Source: Microbacteriaceae bacterium (GTDB lineage: Bacteria > Actinomycetota > Actinomycetes > Actinomycetales > Microbacteriaceae). Taken from it: 64,000 nt of DNA. Below, piece after piece: positions 1 through 8,707 of this stretch. How positions within the stretch are numbered: position 1 is the first letter of the stretch; each line of letters opens with the position of its first letter. A program made the translations under genes and the position numbers. Under the pieces are notes generated by a model. The model saw only the letters and a program-made list of their open reading frames with translations, did no database searches and had not been told where the DNA came from. The stretch is taken from NCBI GenBank assembly GCA_031177985.1, contig JAPSJW010000001.1, positions 248,001 to 312,000 of the forward strand, given 5' to 3'.

Positions 1-698
<698 letters not shown>

Positions 699-703
699 GC
701 ACG

Positions 704-746
704 CTGGTCGAGTAGCGCCGGCGGAGCCGCCGCGTATCGAGACCAG
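704..746. repeat. Palindromic intergenic repeat, copy 1 (between gyrB and gyrA)
   Basis: Imperfect hairpin whose arms read CTGGTCGAGTAGCGCC and, after a GC-rich loop, GCGTATCGAGACCAG. The same element lies in opposite orientation at 8640-8676, beginning GGTCTCGATACGCGCC and ending GCTCGACC. It is intergenic and REP-like. It could attenuate gyrB-gyrA readthrough, but its role is unknown. Confidence 0.7.
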
Positions 747-799
747 TCACCCGGACGAGACCCCATCCCCAGCCCAGAACGAGTCGGACGAGACGAGAC

Positions 800-3367
800 A
801 TGGCAGACGACGACATCCCCACCGACCTCCCCCCGGTCGACGCCGAAGCGGCGACGAGCAACCGCGTCCAGCAGGTCGACCTGCAGCTCGAGATGCAGCG
901 GTCGTACCTCGACTACGCGATGAGCGTCATCGTCGGGCGTGCGCTTCCCGACGTGCGCGACGGGCTGAAGCCCGTGCACCGCCGCGTGATCTACGCGATG
1001 TACGACGGCGGCTACCGGCCCGACCGTGCGTTCTCGAAGTGCTCCCGCGTCGTCGGCGACGTCATGGGTCAGTTCCACCCGCACGGCGACTCGCCCATCT
1101 ACGAGGCGCTCGTGCGACTCGTGCAGCCCTGGAGCCTCCGCTACCCGCTCGCGCTCGGCCAGGGCAACTTCGGCTCGCCCGGCAACGACGGCGCGGCGGC
1201 GCCCCGGTACACCGAGACGAAGATGGCCCCGCTCGCGCTCGAGATGGTGCGCGACATCGAGAAGGACACGGTCGACTTCCAGGACAACTACGACGGCCGC
1301 ACCCGCGAGCCGACGATCCTGCCGAGCCGCTTCCCGAACCTGCTCGTCAACGGCTCGGTCGGCATCGCGGTCGGTATGGCGACGAACATCCCTCCGCACA
1401 ACCTGCGCGAGGTCGCGGCCGGCGCGCTCTGGCACCTGGAGAACCCCGAGGCGAGCCGCGAGGAGCTGCTCGCCGCGCTGCTGCAGCGCATCAAGGGCCC
1501 CGACTTCCCGACCGGCGCGCAGATCCTGGGCGTCAAGGGCATCCAGGATGCCTACCGCACGGGCCGCGGGTCGATCACCATGCGCGCCGTCGTCACCGTC
1601 GAGGAGCTGCAGGGCCGCACCTGCCTCGTCGTGACCGAGCTGCCGTACCAGGTGAACCCCGACAACCTGGCGATCAAGATCGCCGACCTCGTCAAGGAGG
1701 GCCGTCTCGGCGGCATCGCCGACATCCGCGACGAGACCTCGGGCCGCACCGGCCAGCGCCTCGTCATCGTGCTCAAGCGCGATGCCGTCGCGAAGGTCGT
1801 GCTCAACAACCTCTACAAGCACACGCCGCTGCAGGAGAACTTCGGCGCCAACATGCTCGCGATCGTCGACGGCGTGCCGCGCACGCTGCCGCTCGACCAG
1901 TTCATCACCTACTGGACCGAGCACCAGATCGAGGTCATCCAGCGGCGCACCCGCTTCCTGCTGCGCGAGGCCGAGGAGCGGATGCACATCCTGCGCGGCT
2001 ACCTCAAGGCGCTCGACGCGCTGGACGAGGTCATCGCGCTCATCCGCGCATCCGCCACCGTCGACGACGCCCGCACCGGCCTCATGACGCTGCTCGAGAT
2101 CGACCAGCTGCAGTCCGACGCGATCCTCGCGATGCAGCTGCGCCGGCTCGCAGCGCTCGAGCGCCAGAAGATCATCGACGAGGCGGAGGAGCTCGAGGCG
2201 AAGATCGTCGACTTCCTCGACATCCTCGCGAAGCCCGAGCGGCAGCGCAGCATCGTCTCCGACGAGCTCACCGAGATCGTCGACAAGTTCGGCGACGAGC
2301 GTCGCACCGAGATCCTGTTCGGGTTCGACGGCGACGTGTCGGTCGAGGATCTCATTCCCGAGGAGGAGATGGTCGTCACCGTCACCCGCGGCGGATACGT
2401 CAAGCGCACGCGCAGCGACAACTACCGTCAGCAGCGGCGCGGCGGCAAGGGCGTGCGCGGTGCGCAGCTGCGAGCGGATGACGTAGTCGAGCACTTCTTC
2501 GTCACCACGACGCACCACTGGCTGCTGTTCTTCACGAACACCGGACGCGTGCTGCGGGCGAAGACCTACGAGCTGCAGGAGGGCGGCCGTGACGCGAAGG
2601 GCCAGCACCTCGCCAACCTGCTCGCGCTGCAGCCGGGCGAGGAGGTCGCGCAGATCCTCGACATCCGCGACTACGAGGTCGCCAAGTACCTCGTGCTCGC
2701 CACCCGTCACGGCCTGGTGAAGAAGACTGCTCTCTCCGAGTACGACACCAACCGCAGCGGCGGCATCATCGCGATCAACCTCCGCGACGGTGACGAGCTC
2801 GTCTCGGCGCTGCTGGTGAACGAGGATCAGGACGTGCTGCTGGTCTCGCGCCAGGGCATGTCGATCCGTTTCACCGCGACGGATGCCGCACTGCGTCCGA
2901 TGGGACGCTCCACCTCGGGCGTGAAGGGCATGGACTTCCGTCCGGGCGACGAGCTGCTGTCGGCCTCGGTGGTCTCCGACAACGGCTACGTGTTCGTCGT
3001 GACCGAGGCCGGCTACGCGAAGCGCACCAGCGCCGACCAGTACCGCGTGCAGAATCGCGGCGGCCTCGGCATCAAGGTCGCGAAGCTCGAAGACCGTCGC
3101 GGCAACCTCGCGGGCGCTCTCATCGTCGACGAGGAGGACGAGGTGCTCGTCGTTCTCGCAGGAGGCAAGGTGGTAAGGTCTGCCGTGGCCGAGGTGCCCG
3201 CCAAGGGCCGCGACACCATGGGTGTCGTGTTCGCCCGCTTCGCAGACGACGACCGGATCATCGCCATCGCGAAGAACAGCGAGCGTAACCTGGATGGCCA
3301 GCACGCCGAGCCTGTGACGGACGGCGAGCTCCTGGGCACTGGAGAGGACGAGGCAGTAGATGAGTAG
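800..3367 (+). CDS. gyrA: DNA gyrase subunit A
   Basis: Breakage-reunion subunit of DNA gyrase, 855 residues, a typical family length. The N-terminal winged-helix/tower domain carries the catalytic tyrosine Y137 in AAPRYTE. The quinolone-determining stretch [11 protein letters not shown] has S98 and E102 at the positions of E. coli S83 and D87. The C-terminal beta-pinwheel contains the gyrase box QRRGGKG around residue 545, which distinguishes it from ParC. The ATG start gives a normal N-terminus ahead of the [20 protein letters not shown] block. It overlaps the next gene by 8 nt, implying translational coupling. Confidence 0.98.
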   Translation: MADDDIPTDLPPVDAEAATSNRVQQVDLQLEMQRSYLDYAMSVIVGRALPDVRDGLKPVHRRVIYAMYDGGYRPDRAFSKCSRVVGDVMGQFHPHGDSPIYEALVRLVQPWSLRYPLALGQGNFGSPGNDGAAAPRYTETKMAPLALEMVRDIEKDTVDFQDNYDGRTREPTILPSRFPNLLVNGSVGIAVGMATNIPPHNLREVAAGALWHLENPEASREELLAALLQRIKGPDFPTGAQILGVKGIQDAYRTGRGSITMRAVVTVEELQGRTCLVVTELPYQVNPDNLAIKIADLVKEGRLGGIADIRDETSGRTGQRLVIVLKRDAVAKVVLNNLYKHTPLQENFGANMLAIVDGVPRTLPLDQFITYWTEHQIEVIQRRTRFLLREAEERMHILRGYLKALDALDEVIALIRASATVDDARTGLMTLLEIDQLQSDAILAMQLRRLAALERQKIIDEAEELEAKIVDFLDILAKPERQRSIVSDELTEIVDKFGDERRTEILFGFDGDVSVEDLIPEEEMVVTVTRGGYVKRTRSDNYRQQRRGGKGVRGAQLRADDVVEHFFVTTTHHWLLFFTNTGRVLRAKTYELQEGGRDAKGQHLANLLALQPGEEVAQILDIRDYEVAKYLVLATRHGLVKKTALSEYDTNRSGGIIAINLRDGDELVSALLVNEDQDVLLVSRQGMSIRFTATDAALRPMGRSTSGVKGMDFRPGDELLSASVVSDNGYVFVVTEAGYAKRTSADQYRVQNRGGLGIKVAKLEDRRGNLAGALIVDEEDEVLVVLAGGKVVRSAVAEVPAKGRDTMGVVFARFADDDRIIAIAKNSERNLDGQHAEPVTDGELLGTGEDEAVDE

Positions 3368-3767
3368 CGTCGCGGAGAAGCTTCAGCGCAAGTCACAGCG
3401 ACCCGTGGCGACGAAGCAGGTTCGCCTCAAGCTCGTCTACATCGACTTCTGGTCGGCGGTGAAGCTCTCCTTCCTGGTCGCGACGGCGCTCGGGATCGTG
3501 CTCGTCGTGGTCGCGTTCCTCGTCTGGCTGGTGCTCGCGCAGACCGGCATCTTCGACAACATCGACGCGCTGCTGCGCGACATCCTGTCGCAGCCGGAGT
3601 ACTCGGTGACCGAGACGTTCTCGCTGCTGCAGGTGACGATCTTCGCTGCGATCGTGGCGGTGCTCAACATTGTCGTCGGCACGGCGCTCGGAGCGATCGC
3701 CGCGCTGCTCTACAACCTCAGCGTGCGTCTCACGGGGGGCCTGCTCGTCGGCTTCACCAACAGCTGA
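3360..3767 (+). CDS. DUF3566 domain membrane protein
   Basis: 135-residue integral membrane protein conserved directly after gyrA in Actinobacteria. A short basic cytoplasmic N-terminus leads into the [18 protein letters not shown] motif typical of DUF3566. Two strongly hydrophobic helices follow (about residues 36-62 and 88-120), separated by a short extracytoplasmic segment. The ATG lies inside the 3' end of gyrA, so the two are co-translated. The function is unknown. Its fixed location suggests a housekeeping role, but nothing in the sequence says which. Confidence 0.9.
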   Translation: MSSVAEKLQRKSQRPVATKQVRLKLVYIDFWSAVKLSFLVATALGIVLVVVAFLVWLVLAQTGIFDNIDALLRDILSQPEYSVTETFSLLQVTIFAAIVAVLNIVVGTALGAIAALLYNLSVRLTGGLLVGFTNS

Positions 3768-3816
3768 CCGATTCGCCGAACGATCGCCGGTACGGTAGGG
3801 TGGTCATTCGGTTCTC

Positions 3817-3890
3817 GGGGCTATAGCTCAGGCGGTTAGAGCGCTTCGCTGATAACGAAGAGGTCCCAGGTTCAAGTCCTGGTAGCCCCA
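3817..3890 (+). tRNA. tRNA-Ile (GAT anticodon)
   Basis: 74-nt cloverleaf. The 7-bp acceptor stem GGGGCTA pairs with TAGCCCC, followed by discriminator A. The anticodon arm is CTTCG-CTGATAA-CGAAG with GAT at 3851-3853, and the T-arm contains GGTTCAAGTCC. No CCA is encoded. A TAGGGT -10-like box lies at 3796-3801. This gyrA-tRNA-Ile-tRNA-Ala order is common near actinobacterial origins. Confidence 0.97.
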
Positions 3891-3914
3891 CAAGGGTCGA
3901 GATCCTTGCCCTTC

Positions 3915-3990
3915 GGGGACGTAGCTCAATTGGCAGAGCACCTGCTTTGCAAGCAGGGGGTTAGGGGTTCGATTCCCCTCGTCTCCACCA
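3915..3990 (+). tRNA. tRNA-Ala (TGC anticodon), CCA encoded
   Basis: Cloverleaf with acceptor stem GGGGACG/CGTCTCC (one G-U pair), discriminator A3987 and genomically encoded CCA at 3988-3990. The anticodon arm is CCTGC-TTTGCAA-GCAGG with TGC at 3948-3950. The T-arm and 3' acceptor strand are part of a 33-bp direct repeat (3964-3996) duplicated downstream at 4048-4080. Confidence 0.97.
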
Positions 3991-4080
3991 CCCGCCGAAT
4001 CCGGCGGTCCTCCTCTCGGTCGACGCGCGACCGCCGGCGCGGTCGCGGGGGTTCGATTCCCCTCGTCTCCACCACCCGCC
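3964..4080 (+). repeat. 33-bp direct repeat of the tRNA-Ala 3' end, an att-like remnant
   Basis: Bases 3964-3996 (T-arm, 3' acceptor strand, CCA and six more bases) recur exactly at 4048-4080. The copies start 84 bp apart. The intervening spacer (3997-4047) holds a perfect 9-bp-stem hairpin at 4026-4047. Duplication of a tRNA 3' end including CCA is what site-specific integration at a tRNA leaves as attL/attR. Here almost no cargo lies between the copies. Confidence 0.8.
4026..4047 (+). terminator. Hairpin with 9-bp GC stem and CGGC loop
   Basis: CGCGACCGC, loop CGGC, GCGGTCGCG. It lies downstream of the two tRNAs and inside the spacer between the duplicated tRNA ends. There is no U-tract. 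It may end tRNA transcription or be part of the integration remnant. Confidence 0.45.
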
Positions 4081-4168
4081 TCCGTAGGCAACCCCCTCCC
4101 GCATCCACTTCTCGCGGCGTTGACTGGAAGAGTCGCTGAAGCGACTCCCGTCAAACGGAGGTGAACGG

Positions 4169-4567
4169 ATGCCGAAGAAGAACGACGATCTGCCGTCGAC
4201 CCTCGAGCGCAGCGAGAAGCACGCTCAGGAGATCTGGCAGAAGACCCACGACTCCGCGGTCGACACCTACGGCGAGGGGGAGCGTGCGCATCGCACCGCC
4301 TTCTCAGCGCTGAAGCACTCCTACGAGAAGGTCGGCGACCACTGGGAGGAGAAGGACGAGAAGGGTCCGTCCGACCAGAAGGCCGAGGGAACCCGCGGCT
4401 CGAAGGGCGAGACGAAGGGCGGCGTCGACGCGAACTCGTCGAAGGCGCACCTTCTCGACGTGGCCAAGAAGCTCGACGTGCGTGGCCGCTCGTCCATGAC
4501 GAAGGACGAGTTGGTCGACGCCATTCAGAAGGCGAACAACAGGGAGACGCGCAAGGCGCGCTCCTGA
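4169..4567 (+). CDS. ChaB-like protein with a C-terminal Rho-N/SAP-like module
   Basis: 132-residue soluble, highly charged protein. Residues about 8-62 (PSTLERSEKHAQEIW ... HSYEKVGDHWEEK) match the ChaB fold, named after the E. coli cation-transport regulator. A low-complexity K/G/E linker follows. The C-terminus (KAHLLDVAKKLDVRGRSSM) resembles the short helical Rho N-terminal/SAP-like module that often binds nucleic acid. RBS GGAGG precedes the ATG by 7 nt. The leader contains a hairpin (4130-4147, loop TGAA). Whether it affects cation transport is unproven in Actinobacteria; a DNA- or stress-associated role is equally possible. Confidence 0.75.
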   Translation: MPKKNDDLPSTLERSEKHAQEIWQKTHDSAVDTYGEGERAHRTAFSALKHSYEKVGDHWEEKDEKGPSDQKAEGTRGSKGETKGGVDANSSKAHLLDVAKKLDVRGRSSMTKDELVDAIQKANNRETRKARS

Positions 4568-4583
4568 GGGTCCCCACACGCGA

Positions 4584-4617
4584 CGGAACGGCGGAGCGCG
4601 AAGGCCCCGCCGTTCCG
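4584..4617. terminator. Bidirectional terminator hairpin between convergent genes
   Basis: GGAACGGCGG (4585-4594) pairs perfectly with CCGCCGTTCC (4607-4616), and an outer C-G pair extends the stem. It sits in the 66-bp gap between the 3' ends of the ChaB-like gene and the minus-strand membrane protein. Confidence 0.75.
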
Positions 4618-4633
4618 ATCACGACTTCAAGAC

Positions 4634-5113
4634 TCAGATGAGCGGGTCGGGCTCGTCGATCGGAGCCGGGTCCTCCTCCTCGACCCACAGGTCGTCGTCG
4701 GCACGCAGCGTCTGCCAGATCGCGTAGGCGACGCCCGCCAGTGCGACGACGCCGAGCGCGATGAGGATGTACTTCCCGACTCCGCCCGACGGCTTCGGCG
4801 GCTTGACGAGGCCGACCTTCTCGCCGACCTTGTGGGTCGCGGCGCCGGCGGCGGCGAGACTGCCCGCGATCACCGGGAACACGTCGTCCTTGATCTTCTC
4901 GCCGGTCGACGATGCGGCCGACTTCGCCGCCGTGAATCCTGTATCGATCGAGCCTCGCACGCGGGGCGTCACCTCATCCTTCGCGAACACCACTGCCTGC
5001 TTCCCGGCTTCCTTGATCACGTGTCCTGCGTTCTCCAACAGGTCCTTCTGGTCCTCCCAGAGCTCCTCGGCCTGGACCTTCAGCTTCGTGAGCTCTCGCT
5101 GGCGCTTTCCCAT
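4634..5113 (-). CDS. Hypothetical single-pass membrane protein
   Basis: 159-residue protein of unknown function. Residues 1-45 are charged and helical (KRQRELTKLKVQAEELWEDQ). A central Ala-rich amphipathic part follows, then one transmembrane helix near residues 112-134 (YILIALGVVALAGVAYAI). The short acidic tail is DDLWVEEEDPAPIDEPDPLI. The ATG at 5113 is chosen because a GGAGG ribosome site lies just upstream; a longer reading frame exists but would run over the divergent cyclophilin gene. It is transcribed towards the ChaB-like gene and away from the PPIase. Amphipathic segments suggest peripheral membrane contacts. Confidence 0.7.
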   Translation of the reverse strand: MGKRQRELTKLKVQAEELWEDQKDLLENAGHVIKEAGKQAVVFAKDEVTPRVRGSIDTGFTAAKSAASSTGEKIKDDVFPVIAGSLAAAGAATHKVGEKVGLVKPPKPSGGVGKYILIALGVVALAGVAYAIWQTLRADDDLWVEEEDPAPIDEPDPLI

Positions 5114-5248
5114 CGGTTTCCTCCGTCTGTGTCGCGAGCGAATCCCTCCCATACTGTCACTCGCGCATCCGCGGCTGAACTGTCTTGACTGTGCGGTGCC
5201 TGAACGTGCACAGGAACCCGGCAGAGAGGGCTGTGGAAGAATCGACCC

Positions 5249-5788
5249 ATGCCCGCACACACCGCCGTCGCCACCATCTCCACGAACCTCGGCACCATCA
5301 CCGTCAATCTGTTCGGATTCCACGCGCCCAAGACCGTCGAGAACTTCGTCGGCCTCGCCACCGGCACGAAGGAATGGACGCATCCGCAGACCGGGCAGAC
5401 CTCGACCGAGCCCCTCTACAACGGCGTGATCTTCCACCGCATCATCAAGGACTTCATGATCCAGGGCGGCGACCCGCTCGGCATGGGGATCGGCGGACCG
5501 GGCTACGAGTTCGACGACGAGATCAATGGCGAGCTCGACTTCAACACTCCGTACAAGCTCGCGATGGCCAACGCCGGCCTGCGCGGAGGCCGCGGCACCA
5601 ACGGCTCGCAGTTCTTCATCACGACCGTGCCGACCCCTCACCTGCAGGGCAAGCACACGATCTTCGGCGAGGTCGCCGACGACGAGTCGAAGCGCGTCGT
5701 CGACGCCATCGAGTCCGTGCCGACCGCTCGGGGCGACAAGCCCATCGACGACGTCGTCATCACGGGCATCACCGTGACCGAGGTCTGA
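5249..5788 (+). CDS. Peptidyl-prolyl cis-trans isomerase, cyclophilin type
   Basis: 179-residue cytosolic cyclophilin that isomerises Xaa-Pro bonds during folding. Catalytic signatures are visible: FHRIIKDFMIQGGDP with the active-site Arg and Phe, then NGSQFFIT, and the substrate-binding histidine in GKHTIFG. No signal peptide or lipobox is present, so it is the cytoplasmic PpiA/PpiB-like form. It ends 7 nt before the rhomboid GTG, so the two are probably co-transcribed. A -10-like AAGAAT about 6 nt before the ATG suggests leaderless transcription. Confidence 0.93.
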   Translation: MPAHTAVATISTNLGTITVNLFGFHAPKTVENFVGLATGTKEWTHPQTGQTSTEPLYNGVIFHRIIKDFMIQGGDPLGMGIGGPGYEFDDEINGELDFNTPYKLAMANAGLRGGRGTNGSQFFITTVPTPHLQGKHTIFGEVADDESKRVVDAIESVPTARGDKPIDDVVITGITVTEV

Positions 5789-5795
5789 TCTCGAG

Positions 5796-6653
5796 GTGAC
5801 CGACGAGGCGCGCGATCCGGCCGACTACTGCTACCGGCATCCGGACCGGCGCAGCTACGTGCTGTGCCAGCGATGCGGGCGCACGATCTGCCCCGAGTGC
5901 CAGACGCAGGCGGCCGTGGGCGTGCACTGCCCCGAGTGCACACGGGAGGCTCGCGCCAGCGCGCCCAAACAGCGGCCGGCCCTGCTGCGCGCCGCCCGAT
6001 CGAGCTCGGGTCGTCCGATCGTCACCTGGTCGATCATCGGGATCACGCTCTTCGTCTTCGCGCTGCAGCTGCTGATCGGGAACACGGTCATCAACGAGCT
6101 CGCCTACGTCGTGCCGCTCACCTATGAGGAGCCATGGCGGATGCTCACGGCAGCCCTGGTGCACTCGAATCGCTCGTTCCTCCACGTGCTGTTCAACATG
6201 TATTCGCTGTTCATCTTCGGGCCGATGCTCGAGTCGATGCTCGGGCGCTCGCGGTTCGTCGCCCTCTATGTCCTGAGCGCGATCGGCGGCTCGGTCGCGG
6301 TGCTCCTGAGCGCCTTCACACCGTTCGGTGGATCGGGGGTCGTGGTGGGCGCCTCGGGTGCCATCTTCGGACTGCTCGGTGCCTACTTCGTCATCGCCCG
6401 GCGCCTGGGTGGCAACGCGGTGCAGCTGCTCATCGTCATCGGACTGAACCTGGCCATCGGGTTCATCGTCCCGGGCATCGCCTGGCAGGCGCACATCGGT
6501 GGACTGATCGTGGGTGCGCTCGTCGGATGGATCTTCACGACCACGCGCGGGCCGCGCAACCAGTCGAGACAGCGGCTGCTGATCGGTGCCGTGGTCGCCG
6601 GTCTCGTGCTGCTGACCTTGGCTCCACTGGCGTTCGCGAACGTGCTGGCCTAG
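5796..6653 (+). CDS. Rhomboid-family intramembrane serine protease with N-terminal zinc ribbon
   Basis: 285 residues, GTG start. Residues 12-48 carry Cys/His pairs (C12, H15, C24, C27, C32, C35, H44, C45, C48) forming a B-box-like zinc module. The membrane domain of about six helices has the rhomboid signatures H130xxxN134, catalytic S187 in GASG, and H233 in AHIGG. It cleaves membrane-protein helices, but no substrate can be deduced here. This gene follows the cyclophilin in many Actinobacteria. A DnaA-box pair begins right after its stop codon. Confidence 0.92.
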   Translation: MTDEARDPADYCYRHPDRRSYVLCQRCGRTICPECQTQAAVGVHCPECTREARASAPKQRPALLRAARSSSGRPIVTWSIIGITLFVFALQLLIGNTVINELAYVVPLTYEEPWRMLTAALVHSNRSFLHVLFNMYSLFIFGPMLESMLGRSRFVALYVLSAIGGSVAVLLSAFTPFGGSGVVVGASGAIFGLLGAYFVIARRLGGNAVQLLIVIGLNLAIGFIVPGIAWQAHIGGLIVGALVGWIFTTTRGPRNQSRQRLLIGAVVAGLVLLTLAPLAFANVLA

Positions 6654-6675
6654 TTATCCACAGGCACTATCCACA
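6654..6675 (+). promoter_or_regulatory. DnaA-box pair downstream of the rhomboid gene
   Basis: TTATCCACA at 6654-6662 is an exact DnaA-box consensus. CTATCCACA at 6667-6675 differs at one base. They are in the same orientation with starts 13 bp apart, in the 74-bp gap between rhomboid and crgA 3' ends. Possible roles are DnaA titration or an auxiliary origin element; this is inferred from the motif only. Confidence 0.6.
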
Positions 6676-6727
6676 TGGGGACAGTTACACCGCTGTGATT
6701 CACGTCCCACAAGGGGGACAGTGAGGG

Positions 6728-6967
6728 TCAGCGCCACCTCGTGGTCATCAGGAAGCCGATGAACATGATGCCGAAGCCGACGAGGATGTTCCACGAGCCG
6801 ATCGAGGGGATCGGCAGTGCGCTCTGGCTCACGTAGAAGACGATGATCCAGGCGAGCCCGACCAGCATGAAGCCGAACATGACGGGCTTGAACCAGGGGG
6901 CGTTGGGCGCCTGCTCCCCGCTCTCCGCCTCGGTGCGCTGGGGCTTCACACGATCGCTTCTGGCCAT
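6728..6967 (-). CDS. crgA: Cell division protein CrgA
   Basis: 79-residue septum-site protein that bridges FtsZ/FtsQ/PBPs and helps coordinate wall synthesis at division. Hallmarks are a basic N-terminus, a conserved NAPWFKPVMFGFMLVGLAWI first helix, a short PIPSIGSWN loop and a second helix ending MTTRWR. The ATG at 6967 is preferred over a longer frame because a TAGAAT -10 box (6975-6980) lies exactly 7 nt upstream, consistent with a leaderless mRNA. It is divergent from srtE, as in many Actinobacteria. Confidence 0.92.
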   Translation of the reverse strand: MARSDRVKPQRTEAESGEQAPNAPWFKPVMFGFMLVGLAWIIVFYVSQSALPIPSIGSWNILVGFGIMFIGFLMTTRWR

Positions 6968-7041
6968 GCCCGAGATTCTAGCCTGATCGTGCCGGGCATC
7001 GACCCGGCCTCGCCCAGGCGCGGAAGCATACAATGTCGTCC
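6968..7041. promoter_or_regulatory. Divergent leaderless promoters of crgA and srtE
   Basis: A minus-strand TAGAAT at 6975-6980 lies 7 nt from the crgA ATG. A plus-strand TACAAT at 7029-7034 lies 7 nt from the srtE ATG at 7042. The second box overlaps the alternative ATG at 7033, which argues against using that start. Confidence 0.7.
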
Positions 7042-7845
7042 ATGACCGCGACCGAGTCCCCCGCGCCTCTGCGTCGCCGACGCCGCCGCCGGCGGGTGAG
7101 CATCGTCGGCGTGCTCGGCGAGCTGTTCATCACAGCAGGCGTGTTCGTGCTCCTCTTCCTCGGCTGGCAGCTCTGGCTCAACGACATCATCGTCGGCAAC
7201 CAGCAGCAGGAGGTCGCCGAGGAACTGCAGGAGGAGTGGGCCGCACAGCAGGGTGAGCTTCCCGCGAAGACGCCGCCGAACCCCGGTGAGCCGGTCGTCA
7301 CGGCGAAGGTCGAGTCCGACCAGCCGTTCGCGACCCTCATCGTGCCGCGACTCGCGGAGGCGGCGGGCACCGAGTACTACTCGCGCGTCATCGCGGAGGG
7401 CGTCGGCAACGCCGTGCTGAACAGCAACCGGCTGGGCATCGGCCACTACTCGAAGACGCAGATGCCCGGCGAGGTCGGCAACTTCGCCCTCGGAGCTCAC
7501 CGCTCCGCGTACGGCGGCGCGTTCCACAACCTGCACCAGCTCCACGTCGGCGACAGCATCTACGTCGAGACCCAGGACGGCTGGTACAAGTACGTGTTCC
7601 GCGGCCTCGAGTACGTCGCGCCGACCGGCGTGGGCGTGCTCGATCCTGTGCCGCAGAACCCCGGCGCTCAGCCGGGCGAGCGCATCATCACGCTCACCAC
7701 GTGCAACCCGTTCTTCTCCACGGCCGAGCGCCTCATCGCCTACGGCGTATACGAGGCCTGGTATCCCCGCACGTCGGCCCCCGACCAGGGCGCCCCGCCG
7801 GAGATCGCCGAGCAGATCATCACCCAGGCGACGGGAGGCGAGTGA
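7042..7845 (+). CDS. srtE: Class E sortase
   Basis: 267-residue membrane-anchored transpeptidase that attaches LAXTG-type proteins to peptidoglycan. An unusual run of eight arginines (residues 11-18) precedes the signal-anchor helix (about 21-43). The catalytic domain carries H153 (GAHRSAYGG), C221 (LTTCNP) and R230. The start at 7042 is set by the TACAAT box 7 nt upstream. Its stop overlaps the start of the next small membrane gene. A likely client is the LASTG protein at 55064-57103. No pilin gene or second sortase occurs nearby, which fits a housekeeping role. Confidence 0.92.
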   Translation: MTATESPAPLRRRRRRRRVSIVGVLGELFITAGVFVLLFLGWQLWLNDIIVGNQQQEVAEELQEEWAAQQGELPAKTPPNPGEPVVTAKVESDQPFATLIVPRLAEAAGTEYYSRVIAEGVGNAVLNSNRLGIGHYSKTQMPGEVGNFALGAHRSAYGGAFHNLHQLHVGDSIYVETQDGWYKYVFRGLEYVAPTGVGVLDPVPQNPGAQPGERIITLTTCNPFFSTAERLIAYGVYEAWYPRTSAPDQGAPPEIAEQIITQATGGE

Positions 7846-8000
7846 TGTACGGAGCTCTCTGGCGCATCCTGCCCGGACCGGTATGGGTCCGCATCCTCCT
7901 CCTGCTCGTGCTCATCGCCGCGGTGCTCACCGCCTGCGTGCTGTGGATCTTCCCGTGGATCAACACCCTCACGGCGCCGCCGGAGGTGACGGTCGAGTGA
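7845..8000 (+). CDS. Small single-pass membrane protein in the sortase operon
   Basis: 51-residue protein with one long helix (VWVRILLLLVLIAAVLTACVLW, about residues 13-34) and a short extracytoplasmic tail. Its ATG shares bases with the srtE stop, and its stop overlaps the GTG of the amidotransferase gene. Both overlaps imply translational coupling. The same small gene is found between srtE and trpG/pabA in related actinobacteria, from general knowledge. The function is unknown; it could assist the sortase or be a coupling peptide. Confidence 0.75.
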   Translation: MYGALWRILPGPVWVRILLLLVLIAAVLTACVLWIFPWINTLTAPPEVTVE

Positions 8001-8632
8001 CGCGCGTGCTCGTCATCGACAACTACGACTCCTTCGTCTACACGCTGAACGGATACCTCCAGCAGCTGGGTGCCGAGACGGAGGTCGTGCGGAACGACGC
8101 CTTCGATGCCGCCGAGTCGGCCGAGCGAATCGCGGAGTACGACGCGGTGCTCATCTCGCCCGGGCCAGGTACGCCGGCGCAGGCGGGCGTCTCCATCCCG
8201 GTCGTGCATGCCGCCCTCGAGTCGGGGCAGCCGCTGCTCGGAGTGTGCCTCGGGCATCAGGCGATCGCCGAGGCACTCGGAGCGACCGTGACCCACGCCG
8301 ACGAGCTCATGCACGGCAAGACGTCGCTCATCGAGCACGACGAGAGCGAGTTCTACGAGGGGGTGCCGCATCCCTTCCGCGCCACCCGCTACCACTCGCT
8401 GGCGGTCGTCGATTCGACGGTGCCGCACGAGCTGCAGGTCACCTCGCGCACGACGGGCGGTGTCATCATGGGCCTCCGCCACGAGGAGCGGCCCGTGTTC
8501 GGCGTGCAGTTCCACCCGGAATCGGTACTCACCGAAGGCGGCTACCGGATGCTGGGCAACTGGCTCGCGTCGGCGGGACTGCCGGAGGCGTCCGAGACCG
8601 CGAAGGGGCTCTCGCCGCTCGTCAAGCTCTGA
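7997..8632 (+). CDS. Glutamine amidotransferase component (anthranilate/aminodeoxychorismate synthase type)
   Basis: 211-residue class I glutaminase subunit supplying ammonia for anthranilate (TrpG) or 4-amino-4-deoxychorismate (PabA) formation from chorismate. Signatures are IDNYDSFVYTL at the N-terminus, the oxyanion-hole ISPGPGTP, nucleophile C84 in GVCLGHQ, and H173/E175 in FHPES. The GTG start overlaps the preceding small gene's stop by 4 nt. This placement next to pknB is conserved in Actinobacteria. No synthase subunit or other trp/pab gene is in the window, so TrpG and PabA cannot be separated; a dual role is plausible. Confidence 0.9.
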   Translation: MTRVLVIDNYDSFVYTLNGYLQQLGAETEVVRNDAFDAAESAERIAEYDAVLISPGPGTPAQAGVSIPVVHAALESGQPLLGVCLGHQAIAEALGATVTHADELMHGKTSLIEHDESEFYEGVPHPFRATRYHSLAVVDSTVPHELQVTSRTTGGVIMGLRHEERPVFGVQFHPESVLTEGGYRMLGNWLASAGLPEASETAKGLSPLVKL

Positions 8633-8639
8633 GGTCCGG

Positions 8640-8676
8640 GGTCTCGATACGCGCCGCTTCGTGGCGCTGCTCGACC
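8640..8676. repeat. Palindromic intergenic repeat, copy 2 (opposite orientation to 704-746)
   Basis: Starts GGTCTCGATACGCGCC and closes with GGCGCTGCTCGACC around a TTCGT loop, forming an imperfect hairpin. It lies between the convergent ends of the amidotransferase gene and pknB, where it could act as a terminator for both. It matches the reverse complement of the gyrB-gyrA repeat in its outer arms. Confidence 0.7.
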
Positions 8677-8707
8677 GGCGGAGGGCCGTCGAGCCTCGCG
8701 GCGCTGG

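Noticed and set aside
4048-4080. Possible second tRNA-Ala
   Set aside because: Only the T-arm and 3' acceptor strand are present; D-arm, anticodon arm and 5' acceptor are missing, so it is a partial duplication.
6654-6675. Chromosomal origin oriC
   Set aside because: Only two DnaA boxes, no clear AT-rich unwinding region, and dnaA/dnaN are not adjacent. Treated as an auxiliary DnaA-box site only.
7033-7041. Upstream ATG start for srtE
   Set aside because: It overlaps the TACAAT -10 box that is correctly spaced from the ATG at 7042.
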